From positions 6,176,679 through 6,240,678 of the forward strand of contig NC_081337.1 of NCBI RefSeq assembly GCF_022539665.2: a DNA stretch of 64,000 bases, read 5' to 3'. Origin of the DNA: Daphnia carinata (Eukaryota; Arthropoda; Branchiopoda; Diplostraca; Daphniidae). Below are positions 12,591-27,362 of this stretch, piece after piece (position 1 is the first letter of the stretch; every line of letters starts with the position of its first letter). Both the position numbers and the translations under genes were made by a program. A model generated the notes under the pieces. That model was not told the origin of the DNA and ran no database searches. It saw only the letters and a list, made by a program, of their open reading frames with translations.

Positions 12591-14704
12591 TCCCCCGTCA
12601 CAACAAAAAATCGAAAGGGCGGATGAGCCGGCTGCTTGAAGGAATCATTAGCGACGTATGTGACTGGATAATTTGGGAAACATTTTTTCGAACGCAATTG
12701 GCTTTGCACGTATAGTCTCCATTAATTTCTTTTCTTTTCCCTCGCTTAATTCATTACAACATGGTACGTAGGCAGAATTAGAAATGCTGGCGAACTTCTT
12801 GGAACAAGCTCAAAGGTTTTGCTATCGTTGCTACGGGCGATATCCGAGTTGTCGCCTAGGCATTAAAATTTAACGCCATTCCGTCTTGTTTTTGTGCGCT
12901 GTTTTCGATGTTTGAACGAAATACGAGGGCCATTTGTGTTATTCTTTCAATTACCAAGCCTTGGCGGCCGGGGAAACTTGGCTATGGTAAAACTGTAAAC
13001 AGTAGGATGGCCACTAAGATCCATTTTTACGTACATGTTTACGATGGAAAAAAAAAAAAATAGAAACCACACAAGTCTAAATGTTAAGAAAGAAAAAGGG
13101 ACCAGTCGAACACTTTGACGGCAATATTTTTTTTTAAAGCTTCATGGTGACTTGAAGACCCATCCCGTCAATTGCTAATTGAGAGCTTCAGCAATGTCCT
13201 GTCCACATTTTTTTTTCAAATTTCGTCGCAGACAACACACATTCCGTGACTGACGGGTTCGCCTCATGTCATTAGTGGCGTCCAAGGATGGAATGCATTG
13301 TCCTGACTTTTTAAACAAAACACAAGTAAAAGAGACGGAATTCAAAAGGAGAGCATAATTGGCTTTCACTGTGTATAAACGCAGTGCCATTCAACGCTTG
13401 TTTTATTCAATCGACCATGATGAAGTCTAACAACGCATCACATGATTTTCAAATGCGACACAGACCGAAACGAAAAACAAAGCATAATTAGGCCATTTTA
13501 GACGGAAGAGACCTTGTTTTAACAAACAGACCGAGTGCTGCATTGAGTTTTCTCGCATGTTCCTGTTCGCGGTGGGAACCCGAGTCTTCAAAACGCATCT
13601 GGAGAAACGAGAAATAAATGGTAATAGCGTCACGATGGAAAAACGGTGCCACTGAACTCGGTTGTTCAAATAACGTTGGTCTTATTGCGCACCATTTTCT
13701 CCCCCTACTAGTTCCCGATGCGACTATTACTTCCCTTTTGTTGCCTGCGAATTAAGAGGTGAAAAAAAAGGAGCGTGTTGGTTCAATTCGCTACTGCGAT
13801 GAACAGAAAAGCTACAGAATTCCTGTTTGCGTTCCTTTTCACAGTGAGCAGCGAATTGATCAAACACTTTTTTTTAGTTGTTCGCACTCTCTTCATTGTT
13901 GTTCACCTTATCTATTTCCCCTCGTCTATAGCGTTTTCTCTTCATTTTCAAACAATACGTCGTCCATTCTTTCGTTTGCTCCTGTTGTGTGCAGCAGGAC
14001 TGAGCAAATACAAAAAGAAGTGCATGTGCTTGCTCTGATTTCCAGCTGTCACAAAAGAGCGGCCTCCGTACTCCCCCCTTATATTCCAACAGCTGTTACT
14101 TGTTCAAGCGACGGCCAAGAGTCTTCGGCCTCACCACGACGCCTAATCCTGTAAACTGACTGGCTGGCAGGTGATGAGGAAAACAAAGTGTAGATACGAT
14201 CCTGAGAAGAAATGCTACTTCGCCAGCAAGCGACGTCACCATAGCCCATCGATTAGCCATGTAATCCTCGCACGAGCGCACAAGATTACAACAGCAAACT
14301 TGTGTTTCATTTTTGTTTTGTTTTTCTCGTTCTTTTCTTGGACCAAAGTCTCCTTGAGCTAGTCAATTTTCCGAGTCAACGATGATGGGACTTCAACAGT
14401 ACAGCGAATCCATAAACTTAAAGGGGGGAAGAAAAACTATTAAAAACAAAAGAAAAAAAAAAAAAGAAGAAACAAAAACTGCCATTAGTGTATGGATCGA
14501 TATCACCACGACGGCCTTTCCCATATTGTATGATACGCCGTTGAAAGAATTCACGTCAATGATCAACAGACACACGGCGTCCATATAACCGTCCGCATTA
14601 GACGTCCGGAGGCAAGGAATAAATAGCACCCGGTGTTTTCATTGGCCTTAAAAAATCGTGCGTGTAACGGATGCTTCTATCCTATACCATGATGGAAGGA
14701 CAAA

Positions 14705-14720
14705 AAATAAATAAATAAAT
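14705..14720. repeat. (AAAT)4 simple repeat
   Basis: Four AAAT units followed by an A run; a similar array lies at 41963-41978. Confidence 0.85.
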
Positions 14721-17700
14721 AAAAAAAAGTTGTAGAGAGCTCGAAACGGAGTTCAGCTCGTAGACTGATTTTCACAGCGGGTATCGTAATCACCCGCATT
14801 TTGTTACCAACTGGAGAAAGGGGATAGATTGCTTCGGCATTGCTTTCTTGACAAAAGAAGGTTTTACATGTTCGTTAAATGGTTAACGACTTGCTCACAA
14901 GTAGCGTATCTGTTGATATCCAGAGGCGCAATTGTGGCTGAATAGACTAACTGCTCATTCCATTATGAAGGATGAGAGATGTAAATGGATGTGTTTTATT
15001 GCAATGCCTCTTTAACGAGCAAAACGTAAGAGAAGACATATGAACATCAGATCCGACAGAGAGCGAGAAGAGATTGCTAACGAGCTATGGTTAAAACAAA
15101 AAATGAAATTCGTGTAAGACAACAAAAACAGAACACGAGAGATCCCATTCCAGTTGACCAATCAATCAACGCCACACTTGAAAATGAATCGCGGTCTGTT
15201 AATCCGATTGTTGTCGTTTCTTGTCTCCTTGTGCTGCGCCGTCGCTTCGAGATCGAATAGAAAACAGAAGAGATAACAAGAAGAAGACGAATGCCAAACA
15301 GCCACGTGTCTTACCAACAGATCAGGACCAAAAGCAATTAGTCGACTGATTCGATTTCAACAGATAGCCGCTAGTCTCCTGCTGGGTCGCAACCTCGCAC
15401 GTAATGGTCTATCAATCTGTGCGTTACTCTCTTACCACGGCCAAAGCGAAATCGGAGCATTATCCACTATTGTATCAGCGTAGTGGTAAAAGTAGCAAAA
15501 GGGATTTGTTCGATGCTTCTCTTTCTCTTTTATATTACGTTTCCTCTTACCTATAAACTTCGGGGTTCCTTTAATGGGGTAGCAAAGGGAACAACATCCT
15601 CGCAAGCAGTGCCTATCTGATTTCAGCTGATTTCATCGATAGTCTGGATTAGGATTAGCGAAAATGCATTTATACCACAAGCGGTGCATGTGGTGCTTTG
15701 ACTTGAAAGAGAGGGATGCAAGAACTGGCGGTGAAAAGCAAAAGATTTCGGTTACGGTAATTGCCAACTAAAAGAAGACGTGCACCTACTTGAGTACACT
15801 TATTACACACACATCAAGACGTGATTTTTCCACAACATACACACGTACAGACAGGATGAAAAAGATTGGCTCTTGATTATTAGGGAGCGGAGGAGGGTGG
15901 AGGGGGGCTTTCCCAATTTGCAACAGCGGGGAGGAGAGAATGGTTCCTTGTGTGTACACAGCGTCAGCGTGAGTGGGTCCTCAATCTCCGACGTAACAAC
16001 CCTTTGTGCCCGTGTAATAAACAAACGTGTATCCGCCACTATCGCAGGGCTGTACGAAAAGCTTTATTGGCCGCCGAATTATTGTTATCGACGCTCTCCT
16101 ATTTCGGGAGCGATAGAACTCCAGCACGGATTCATTGCCTGATATGGCAAGTGTGTCGCAAACGCAACCGGATAATCTCTTGGGTCGAACTAATGGTCTA
16201 GTTTGTTAGCCGTCATGTTAGCAGTTAGCTATGTAAGCGTATCACCATCGATCCGAAGACCTCGTCCTTCCTAACAATTTGTGTCCTTTTTTTTTCTCCC
16301 CTTTTTCTTTTCCCTTTTTTTTTTTTTTTTCTTTACTTCGAACTTAACGCAGCTGTCGATTGGTCGCTTCTTCTTTGCTTTCACATGTCGACCCGTCAAT
16401 CCCAGCGTCCTAGTTTCTCCGTTGCTCGTGCTCGAGGGCGTCCATTTCCGCGTAATGCCAGTTGCCGACCGCGAGGAAACCCGATAGCAACTATATCGGC
16501 CGCTAGCAGCATTAAAAAAAAAGGAGTTTTGACAAAAGAAACGGAAAAGAAGAAGAAACTGGCCGTTGCCTTGGAAACAAGAAAGCCAGATGAAGAAGAT
16601 CGGGATTCACAGCGTCTGTTGAAATGATCGCGTTCTTCGTCGTTACTAGGATACTAAAACTATGGCTCGCTCGGCATAGTCTGTATCTACGTCGCATTTT
16701 ATGTGCTTTACTTCACTGCGGACACGACCAGAATAAGCAAAAAAGAAAAATATAAAAGGGATCACGACTAAGAAAATAAAATTAAAACAAAAAAAATCAA
16801 GCGGGGGAGGATGAAGAAGACGGTACGAAAAAAAAAAAGAAGAAGAACGACCCATTAAATCAGCACGGTGCAGTGGCTTAACCATCTGAAGACGAAGCTT
16901 CACATCGACGTCTTGGAAATGAGTCCTTCGTCCCCTAAGAACCGTTCTCATTTTTAACATTTTATCTTCGCAATGTTCCTTCTCTCCATGTCGTTCATCA
17001 CGAAGCTGCACGCACTTCGTCAATGCCCGAGCAATTCTCAACAGATTGGCAAGCACCAGCGAGCATACGATTTTTGATCTCAAAAATTCGATCCCATTGC
17101 AAAGGGAACGACGATGAATCAAGCCAATCAAAGACTCGTTATCATCAGCGGTCACATGCACGGCGCACTAATAGTGAGTCGAGGGTTCCATCGTCAGAGA
17201 TGTGTCCTCGCACAGCTGTTGATCCGTTCCGACGGTTGTTTTATCCGCTTTGTCAGTATTGAGGAAGAGGAAGATGGGAAGCAGTCATTCTAATTACGGT
17301 GCCACGTCAATCGGGTCCTGTCACGCTGCAACAACCCAAAACAAAAGGGAAGGCAAGACACAGTATCTGACGCCACCGGCGACAATAGATTCGACGTTAA
17401 TTGGTCATCGGACAGAACGCAGAGTGTACTTCGGAGAGCTTCGCGCTTCGAGAATCGCTAGAAACCCGGGGGGGAAGAAAGCGAGAATTGAAACACGTCA
17501 CTAAACATCGATGCTTTGTAAAAATAGGTGCTGTAACGTACATGACATTCAAGGTAGTAGCCTACAGTGTACAGCTGACAACGTCCAAACGATTGTTTAG
17601 GACCAACAGAACGCCGACACAAATGGTCCTTCGAGTGCTAACAAATGCGCGTGTAAAGCTCTTATTTTTGTGGTAGAAGAAAAAGAAAGGCGGAAGGAGG

Positions 17701-18865
17701 GAGAAAAGAGGAAAGGTCTTCTACTACAATGTCACGTGGCAATGCGAGTGATGCCCATGAGAAGGATAGGGTGGAAAAACGAAGAGGATCTTGGAAGGTT
17801 TGGGGAGAAAACAAAATGAGATACGCAGAAGACAAAACATAGACGAGGGAAACCAACAAAAAAAGAAAAAACGAAAAGAATTCCAACTATATACGTATGT
17901 ATAAATATAATTTATGATTCCGCTCAGGCAACTGTAGCAGATCAATGCTGCACCGACAAAATATTCCGCATCGATCGTCGAAGTGAAAAAGCAAAAGGAA
18001 AACAAATTCCACGCGAATTTACGAGGGCGAGGGTATCGACAGATAAAAACAAGAAAAAATAAACATAAAAAGAAAAGAGTTGCCAATATATGTTTCCTCA
18101 CATGCATCTGCGTATACTTTCTATTCCTTGATATATGTTGGCCGTAAATGAGGTGGAAACACGAGCTGGCGGCCGATCGAGCCGGCAGAGCTTGAGCCCT
18201 ACGTGTATATCTAGCGACAACCCGAGACATCCATCACCCCACTACAGTGCGAATATATGTTATATTATTACGCGTACAGTTTGTATACGGTATTCGTTAT
18301 GAGGCGTTACACGAGCTCTGCTTGCATCAATGAAGTGAAACGTGAGTCTTTCGATCGCCGTCCACGCCAGTCGCTGGTGAAAAGAAGACGAAAAACAACA
18401 ACATAATGAAGGAAAAGGACAACAGGAAGGAAGACAGAAATAAAGGAAACTGTCTTCCTGGCTTGAAAGCATGACGATCACGATAGGAGATGACATCTTA
18501 TCAGTATACAAAAAAGAAAAAAAAATGAATACACCGGATTTTTTGTGCGTACGGCGGTTACCTCTATCCACAATAACGCGTGACATTTTCAAGTCCCCAA
18601 GAAAAAGAAAATGGCTGATACAAGGCGTCAACAGGGGTAGTCAAATTATCATAGCTTTGATTTTTTGTTTTGTTTGTTTAGTTGTCATGCATTTTCTTTT
18701 GTGCCTATCTGTGTGTGTGTACTGTGGATCGTTTCCAAAGGATGTCGAGCCAATGGCCAAGCGCCAAATCGAACTGGCATGCAGCAGTGCAAAAATATTT
18801 TGAACAGTTTCGAGTGCAGCGAGCGATTCCGACGAATTCCAGCGCTTAAGAGAGACGTCTGCGAA

Positions 18866-18911
18866 ATGACCATGGTCATCTGTTCACGTAGCCGAAATTT
18901 TCGAATTCGAA
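18866..18911. repeat. Two perfect palindromes 20 bases apart
   Basis: ATGACCATGGTCAT (18866-18879, 14 bases) contains TGACCA/TGGTCA, everted nuclear-receptor-like half sites. TTCGAATTCGAA (18900-18911, 12 bases) follows. Both are perfect palindromes. Confidence 0.55.
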
Positions 18912-19562
18912 CCCTAACCGCGCGTGTACGTTTGAGGCCCAGATTTTTTGTGAAACTGGTTTTCTTTTAAAAAACTAAACCCGCCAAAAGTTTATTGATT
19001 TTTACATTTGTACGGGGAAACGTCATGTAAACCGATAAGTCCTAGCTAGATCTAATTAGCGTATCGCGACTGCTGAACCCAAATTTTAAACGTGAACGTT
19101 TACTTTGTTGATGAGAGGAAATTGATTCCGTCATTACCTTTCCAAACATCCGATATCGTTCTCCCTTTATCCATCCATGCATTCACGCTGTCTCAAACAT
19201 GGATGGCAAACTCTGTTTGCTGTTCGCTGTGTGTATATACAGTGCTATTTCAGCTTGTTTCGGGCTTGGTCACACAGCGAGTAATATTCTGCATGGTTGC
19301 TCCTGGGAGCCCAGGAAGCGGAAAGACGAGAAGAAAACGCCAGTCGTAAGAGACCGTTGCATCGCTCATCTCCTCCTGAAGAATTTTCTACTGCCAGCCC
19401 AGCAATTGATCAGTGCACATCAGAAAGAGCTTTCTGCCAGCCTGCAATGCCACGAACGAAAACGAGCAAGAAGATGGGCCTTTATTTAACGTGCTCTTAA
19501 ATCAACGGCCGTCTGTGGCTCGGGTTGGCTTCTAGTTCTTTTTTTTTTCCTTTACCGCAAGC

Positions 19563-19583
19563 GCGGGAACTTCAAGTTCCCGC
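19563..19583. promoter_or_regulatory. Palindrome of head-to-head E2F-like sites
   Basis: GCGGGAACTT (19563-19572) and AAGTTCCCGC (19574-19583) are perfect reverse complements around one central C. Each arm holds the E2F-type core TTCCCGC on one strand. A third TTCCCGC lies at 19680-19686. No gene is recognisable nearby. Confidence 0.35.
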
Positions 19584-22500
19584 ATCGGTTCATGCGAATG
19601 TCGTCCCGATTCTCCTCCCAAGTCCTACGTCGTTAAATAACAACAAACAGCAACAACACAAAAGATGAAAGAGGGATCATTCCCGCTCGTCTGACCGTGA
19701 CTGCATCACGTACTGCACATTGAACACACCCAAAAGTTAAAAAAAAAAAGAAAAAAGGCAGGCGGATCTTACTGTATGTATCCACATCCGACTGTTGCTA
19801 CCCCAAATCGTGTGCGAGTTTTTCGTGGTGAACTGTCGGTTGCCTCGCGTTGGCTGGAAGCACATCAAAAAGCGTCGCATGGGTTGGGGCAGATGTATCG
19901 TCAAAAGAGGGGGCCCGGCAAAAAGGATTGATTCCCATAAAGCAACTGCTTCCGGGCCCATTATCACGCGTCATTTAACACGACAGTAGGGAAGAAACGC
20001 GAGGTGTTTAAGCTGCCCCAGGGCCGAGCAAAATGCGGAAGCGCAATACACACAACACTCGAAAAGAACAAAAGAAAAAAATGCGGGGCGCGGAATTCAA
20101 TTCATGTAAATGACGTAGAAGCATAGTTAACCGGAGAGATAGACAACGAGTTTTCTATGGGTAGTAGAAAGTTTGGTTATTTATTCGTATTTCCATATTT
20201 TATAGATTAAATTTCGGCTTTTTTGCGTATTCATCTTTTTTATTGCCTAGCGCGAAGCGGCAATTCCAGGAATTTTTTTCAGTCTTACAACTGCATACAG
20301 TAGCCAACTAATGCATCCATCAACTTGCGTCGTAGCCATGCCTCGAAAACAGTCAAGGTAAAAAAAAAAAAAAACGTAAGAAGATATGGAAGTAGTTTTG
20401 TATGCAAAGAAAAAAAAACGAGCCGGAATAATACAGGGAGCTCTCTGATTTCTTCTGTCATGAAAATGAATTAAAAATGAAGCGCGCCATAATAGGAAGC
20501 GAGTTTGTTGAGGAGAGAAAAACGGACACACGGTTGAATCGAACATATAGAAGAAAGGTCCACGCGCATTTTCTTTTCCTTTTTTTTTTTCCAAAGAGAG
20601 CCATCTGCATCAAGGGGCCATTGGAATAAATAAAAGGAGGGGGGGAATAAAAAGAAAAGTTGACTTGAAATCGCATTACGGCCTCGACGTTTTTCTTTCG
20701 CTTATTTACATTTGCCGCTTGACAACTTTTTTCGTCTTCGCGGGACCGGCCAACTTTAGGAGGGTCATCCATAAACGGCGTGGCCCTACGGGATGCAGAG
20801 CCATCTCCAAACAGAACCGTCAGCAGCCAAACTGCTTTCTCGAACACAGAAGAAGAAACTCCATTATACGAAAAGAAAAGAGTTCTCATTTCGAACCGTG
20901 AAATAAGCGCATCCCAAACGGCGGAGCGACACCTACACGCTTAAACGGAATAACGCGGGAGCAGACGATGAGTTTAAACGAAACAATCAGCATAGAGTTT
21001 CCAACAGCATAAGCAAAGAGTGGAACAGTTCGTCCTCCTTGCCACGCTGCAATCAATAGGTGGTTGATTGAATCACTTTTTTTGATGTCACTGCGTGTCT
21101 TATCTCGTTAAGGTTTCAAAAGAAGGGTCACGGCAACTGTGTGCATACTCGATCGAAGCACGCGAGACAAACTTGTAGGAAAAAAAAAGGTAAGAGTTGG
21201 CAGAGCACGGATACGCCGTGAGACCGTGACAGACGATGTTAGCGATGTCATTGTTTGGGGAAACGAAGCGCGAAGTACGATCGAAACTTTTAGAAAGCAC
21301 TCGAAATTGGTATTAGCAATTTCGGCTAAATAAAAACGAAAAGCAAACAAAACCCCACCAAAATAAAGGGAGATGAATTAAAAGAAAATCCTACCTTGTG
21401 TAGAAATGCAGAGGATTTGATGCTCCAGCTCGACGTTAGCCATCACGAACCTAGACGTAAAAGAAAAACAGATAAAAAAGAAACATTAATGAAAGATTAT
21501 CAATGGTATGTTCTCAATTCAGATTAGAATAGATCCTCTACATTTTGCTAATCTCCCGACATAAAAAAAATGCGTGAGCTTTTTTGTGGGGGAAGGGGGG
21601 GAGAAGGAGGCAAAAGCATAAGAATGCAAAAGAACGCTCGTCTTTTTTTGCGTCTAGAAGGATGGGCACACGTAGACAGAAGCAGGGGATAAAGAAATCT
21701 TTACGTGCCGCTGCTGCTTTCGATGCATATCGGTTTTTCTTTTTTTTCGCCACTTCTCTGCAACCGGAATTTCAGTCAAGATGAAAATGTAAAATGAAAT
21801 AAGGCCAGACCTCCGCAGGAATGTGCAGAACCCGCATACAAATTAGAGTCCGTCATCGCCAATACTTGAGCCTCCACTACAATGGTATTCTCACTACAAC
21901 TCGCTAGGCATAGCCCAATTTTTGGCGCTAAATTCAAATTTAAAGAAGATTTTAAAAAGATATGGTTTAGCCTTTCTTTGTGGCGTACATTGGAGAGCAA
22001 AATTGGCACAGGCTATTGCGTAGCCTTGGCACTTCAAGAGATCGCGCTTCTTTGACGTGCGCCCAGCGGGAGTCGGCTCCTTGACGACCTCAAGGAATCT
22101 CAGCGAAGTAGGGCAGGAGGATCAGTTGGGAAAAGTGACAGAGTGGTACAAACGAAGCGACAAGCACACAAGGAAACGTAAGTCTCGCACCAAGGAAAAA
22201 TTCTTAGAAAATAACGAGTCAAGTCATGAACGCATAAACACATACGCAAAATCTATGCTAAAAAAAAAAAAAACTAACAGAAGAAAAACAAATAAAAATT
22301 TGTGTATGTCAGACGCGACGTGCATCAGTGATCTCGGTTAATTTGTTCACGAATTGTATAACCTAGTACAGGAGGACTCTTCCTTGTCCGTTGCTCGGGT
22401 TACGGCATGAACCGGGCAAAGACAATCGCAGCACGTTTCTCTACCGATTCGATAGGCAAGCGAAGAGAGGTACGCCAAAATGTTAAAAGGGTGTCCGTGT

Positions 22501-25066
22501 CAAGGCGTCAAACTACGTGTTGGATGGATGTTAAGGCCATGATCGAACTGAAGACGACAGGAGCCAAGATTCAGCAAAAGTTCTCGCCCTTGCTCTCGCA
22601 ATTACGCTGGTGCACGTTTAATGGAACCAATTAGCGTGACAAGAGCAAGGCGATTAGACGCAACAACAAAAATTTACAATTTTTCATTTCGCTTATCAAA
22701 ATCGGAGAGTTTCTCACATTTTAAGTTTCTTATTCTTTCAATTTATGCGAGATTGTGGAATAGTCGGGGGAGATTGGACGGAACTTGCCATAATATATGC
22801 ACCGGCTTTGCCGATGTTCATAGACGCGGCAGTGAAAAAGTGAATCATAAACGAGCAGAATTGTCAACCCGCCGAATTGGACATTGATTTATGGGAATCT
22901 TGTTGCCGGACAAGCCGGACGGCGGCCGAATCGATCGCTTCGAAAGAAAAAGAGGACCTCAAAAAAGGACTTTGGGGTGACAATCTCCTGAATACCAAAT
23001 AGATATCGATCGATGTCGGTCATCATCATTCAGCTGTCCGTTGAAGGTCAGTGCCTCATGGTATAGTCAGGGCGGCCAACCGGGCCCACGACATTGGCGT
23101 CAGACAAAGCAGCTTTCCGTGCTTTAATTATGTAGACACAACTTGTTCCGTTGCGACGCATGACAGGCAAGTAGGCGGAAATCGTCTCATTTCTTGTGGC
23201 TATCAAACCAATGCTTTTTGACGTCACAATCAAAGAGAGATCGGAAAAAGTAGGGCGACGGGAACAGCTTTACGTAACAAAGAAGACATCGAACGTCGAC
23301 ATTGCGGTAACGCAATTGGCAATGGAGAATAAGCTTTTTCTGTCCCGGGTTCACTCGGTTTGACATCGACTGAGGGCGGACGTCAGCGATAAACACCAAG
23401 GAAACGAACGCGTCTAGATCCGATCTCTTCTCGACGCGTGTGCTCTTCACTGATAACGATACTTTCATCAAAAACAGCTCTTCGATCGTCGCGTCTTGTC
23501 ATCCGCGGCCGATCCTTATCGAAAGCGCACGTTCAGATCTAGAAAAATGAATGGTTATGTAACCAACGAACATCCGTCCGATGCTCCGGACAGGAATCGA
23601 TGTGATGCTGTTGGCGAGTCAAACAGGCAAAAACGTGTGCAGCTGCAGACTATCATTATACGTCCAGGGACAAAAAAAAGAAAGACTTTTCTCTCGTGTC
23701 ACGTTGGTCAACGCTAAACCAGACAAAACAAAAGGCGAATAAAGCATGGAATAAGGAATAAATGGAAAGCATCACGAAGCTACCACGCACACGGATTGGG
23801 TCCCATAGCAACAATCGAGCGAGAATAATTCCTAGTCGAATGACGTCTGGCCCCGAAGTGTCCGTGGCATCGTCCCAACACGTGCCATAGACTGTCTGTG
23901 TCCGCCCCATTGGCTTTACACCTAAACGCGTTTTTATTCCAAGAGAAAATGAAAATAATATGCCTCCATAACGCACACGCTTTTCGGCAGACAGAACATA
24001 TAGTGAATAAGCGAATGAGGGAATAAAAGACGTTTCATTTGATGAATATGGTTCAAACAGTTTGCAGAACGAGCGTGTTTGATGTAGTGTGTAACCTTGA
24101 TCTGCAACTGGCTAAAAAGACGGTTGTGAATAAGAAAAAAAAATTTCTATTTTACAACAGAGGAAAAAAAAAATGGGTGTTTCAACAGAAAGGAAGCCGT
24201 AACGACTTAATGTCCATTCTCGTTTGCATAGGCTATTTAACTCGACTGCAATCCATCATAGACTCGACTGACTTGGTAATCTTGATTGGAATTAAAACTT
24301 GGTCGCGTGCATACTTTTCCCAGTTGCCTAACAAAGAAAACGATGCACGAAGAAGAAAAGAAGCTGATTTTTCAGGTGATTGATGGCGAGAAATAAGAAA
24401 ACGGTGTCCGATATGTGATGCCATAAATCAGCGAGGCTTCCCTTTAGACATATTACCATTAGCCGAATTACCCCGAAAATTCATCAGCTAAAGTGAGAAG
24501 GAAATCCCATTGAACATAAAAAGTTAAGAAGTTTAGCAACACCAGAAAAATTAAGATTAAATTCGTTTTTTTTTTTTCTTAAATGTCTCTCTGCACTTCG
24601 CTGTATAACAAATATGGAAGATCCGTCCCGGAAAGTGGAAAATTGTCAATAAAAAAATACGGTGACAGGATTGGATCGTTTCTGATTACAAGAGAAATGA
24701 TAGAAATGGGCGGGTGTGAACTCGGTTGCATCGCTAAACATTGCCGATTGGTCTCTGCCTACGAAATATTTGATAATAGACAATATTTTTCGTTTTGCCA
24801 CTTCTGAACTTTCGGCATCTGTCATTGGAGGGAGCAGAGCCCCATGATTGAATACGCCGATGCAAATAGCGATTTCCCCTCTAATTGAGTTAACTAAGAC
24901 GACCGGGGTGGCTGGGATGAAGAGTGGAATGAAGAGGGAGGGGACGCGTTAGTGCAGCCATAATGTAGGCGATTACCGCGGCAGCCATTCGACTTTGATT
25001 TCTAATCGGATTGAATCAGCGTGTAAAACTGACGGGCTCATGTGGGCTGGTATCTCCCCTACAGAC

Positions 25067-25092
25067 AGAGAGAGAGAGAGAGATAGAGAGAT
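25067..25092. repeat. Interrupted GA microsatellite
   Basis: AG units with one T interruption at 25084. Confidence 0.85.
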
Positions 25093-27349
25093 GGTAAAGT
25101 GCACCAAAAGTAACCAAAAGCTATCATGACTCCATTCGACATTGATGTCCCTGGTCTTCAGCCATGAGTTCATGGCTTAGGGAGGGTTGTGAAACGTAGA
25201 TCAATGCCGCTGACTCACTTCTACAATCGTTATCTTTATGTTGGGCTGTCTTTATTCTTTTTCTGCTTTTTTTATATATATATTTTTTTATAAAACGTCC
25301 CTCCATTTCTCTCTGTACATGTAATAAGCAAGAAAAGGGAGAATCGATATCGTCGTGATAAGAATTGCTTGAATCTAACAAAGCGTTTCCAGCCAGAGCA
25401 AACGGTAAGCTTTCGTCATTGCCTTCGTTGCTGCTTGCCGATGAATTATGTTGCTACGTCTCAGATGCAGGCGTCTGACAGTGACACTTCATCCTATTTG
25501 CTATACGCTTCATAACTGCTTCACTTTTGCCTCATTCAATATCATCAGCTTCCTTTAAATTTTCCGTATTGCACCACCCAAAACTTATAATTAGTTTTTG
25601 TCTTTTTCTGATACGTATTACATTGCAATAAGAAAACGCACATTTCAGATATTAAAGACAAAAAAGAAAGAAGGATGCATAACGGTTTTCGGTCGAACTA
25701 GATTGTTAGGTATAGCATACAAAGAAAAAGCCAATATCTTGCGCAGGAGCCTAACAGGATCAAATTTCGTTGTTAATGATCCTCCGAGCAATTATTTGAT
25801 GACAGACCAGAAGACAGTATATGTCAGTAGACGAACATGGTGTAGACTCGAAAAAGTCAAAGGCCAAGGTTGAAACAAAAAAGAATCGTCGATATTGAGA
25901 CATGCTGTACCAAGAAATATTACACCATGCAACAACTAGTGCCTAACGCATATAGAAGCAAATGTGCGCTCATAACTAAAAAAAAAAAATAGATAAAAGA
26001 ATTGCGTTCTTTAAAGTTAGGAGCATCTGAATAAATTCAAACTGGATGAAAGTGAGCGTAGAACTCAATATTCAGACAAATGATTCCCCTCTAGTGTGTC
26101 ATCCAACGGGAGCACAAAAAAAATGGAAGAAGATTAAATGAGTAGAATATTTCTATAGAAAACGAAAGTCGACATCCGGATAAAGAATCAAACGACGAAA
26201 GTAAGAAAAAAAAGGCAGGGAAAAAAAAAAGTAAGCGATGAAAATGTAATAATTTATTACGGCGACAGATAAGAAATGGCCCGAGCGTGAGAATTGGGCA
26301 GCTGCCATCAAAACCTTACGCAGACAAAAAAAAAAGTATACTTGCATCGCTGCTGGCATTGGACGAAGAAGGAAATATGACTGCAGATAAATTAATGCGA
26401 AAACGAGCGGAAACTGAGAGTGTTTATATTCAAGTGACAAACGTTAGAAAGTGGTAGGGATAATGTCTGCAAGACACTTGACAGCATTGTTCATTATCTC
26501 CCATGTCAACCTATCAGAACGTGTAAATGCTGCCGGTAGGAAGTAACTTGAAAACGATAATAATTATTCTAAAGCGAACTTGTTGATTGTCTGGCGTCAG
26601 TTACTGCAGATCCCGATGAAAGGAGAGACATAGGTGTAGCCTTTCACCATCGCGAATGAAAAACGGGCACGCGCAAGCCCCGGAAACGAAGCCAATTGTC
26701 ACCGTCCTCAATCCGCGAAATCTTGGATAAAATCTATGGCATTCAAAAGTTTCCGGATTTCAATCATTTTTATTGGAAGTAGAAGCGCCATTGATTCTAT
26801 TACAAGGGAGAATTCGATTAAAAGTTGGACGGAACCATTTGATATTTCGCAACAGTGTCGTAAAATGCTTGTGTAGGCAGCGCAGCCAACACATCCATCA
26901 AGACCTCGCCATTATATCGTAAGTTTATTGTCATAAAACGTCCAGCGAAAGCGCAGCGAACTGACAAGACTTTCTGCACTTGCTGGACAATGTGACTCCT
27001 TCTAACGATCGATACTTTCTGGCTTCGTAGGAAGAAAAATGTAATTAAAATTACTCTTCGTTTTTACTTTTTTTGCCTCTAAAAACGAATGAAAGAAACC
27101 GTGTTTTTCAACGATGTCTAATGGAACTTGGAGACTGGCTTTTCCATCATTAAAAGTTTTCTTCATTGAAATGCCGAGTATCGAAGCTGTCAATCTAATG
27201 ACAGGCGCATTCTGTATTTTAATGCCCATCACAGCCTCACCGATTGCCAGCGTATGCCATTAAAAGTGAGCTCATACTACTTCAGATCATGTGTAAGATA
27301 TCCATGCAGAATGTCATGAAAATTCGAATGGAAGCAACAACTAGAAAAA

Positions 27350-27362
27350 GGGGGGGGGGGGG
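27350..27362 (+). repeat. G13 tract
   Basis: Thirteen consecutive G after an A run. Confidence 0.95.

Larger units (their letters stand above)
12460..18860. other. Intergenic DNA, no gene recognised
   Basis: Contains a C10 run, an AAAT array, a G-rich block near 15884-15910 and scattered T runs. Open frames are unrelated to known families. Confidence 0.6.

Noticed and set aside
18900-18920. B-box-like GGTTCGAATTC on the minus strand
   Set aside because: It belongs to the TTCGAATTCGAA palindrome and the neighbouring bases do not fold as a tRNA.
27222-27234. Another ATCACAGCC word resembling the miR-2 family
   Set aside because: No complementary arm within 100 bases on either side.
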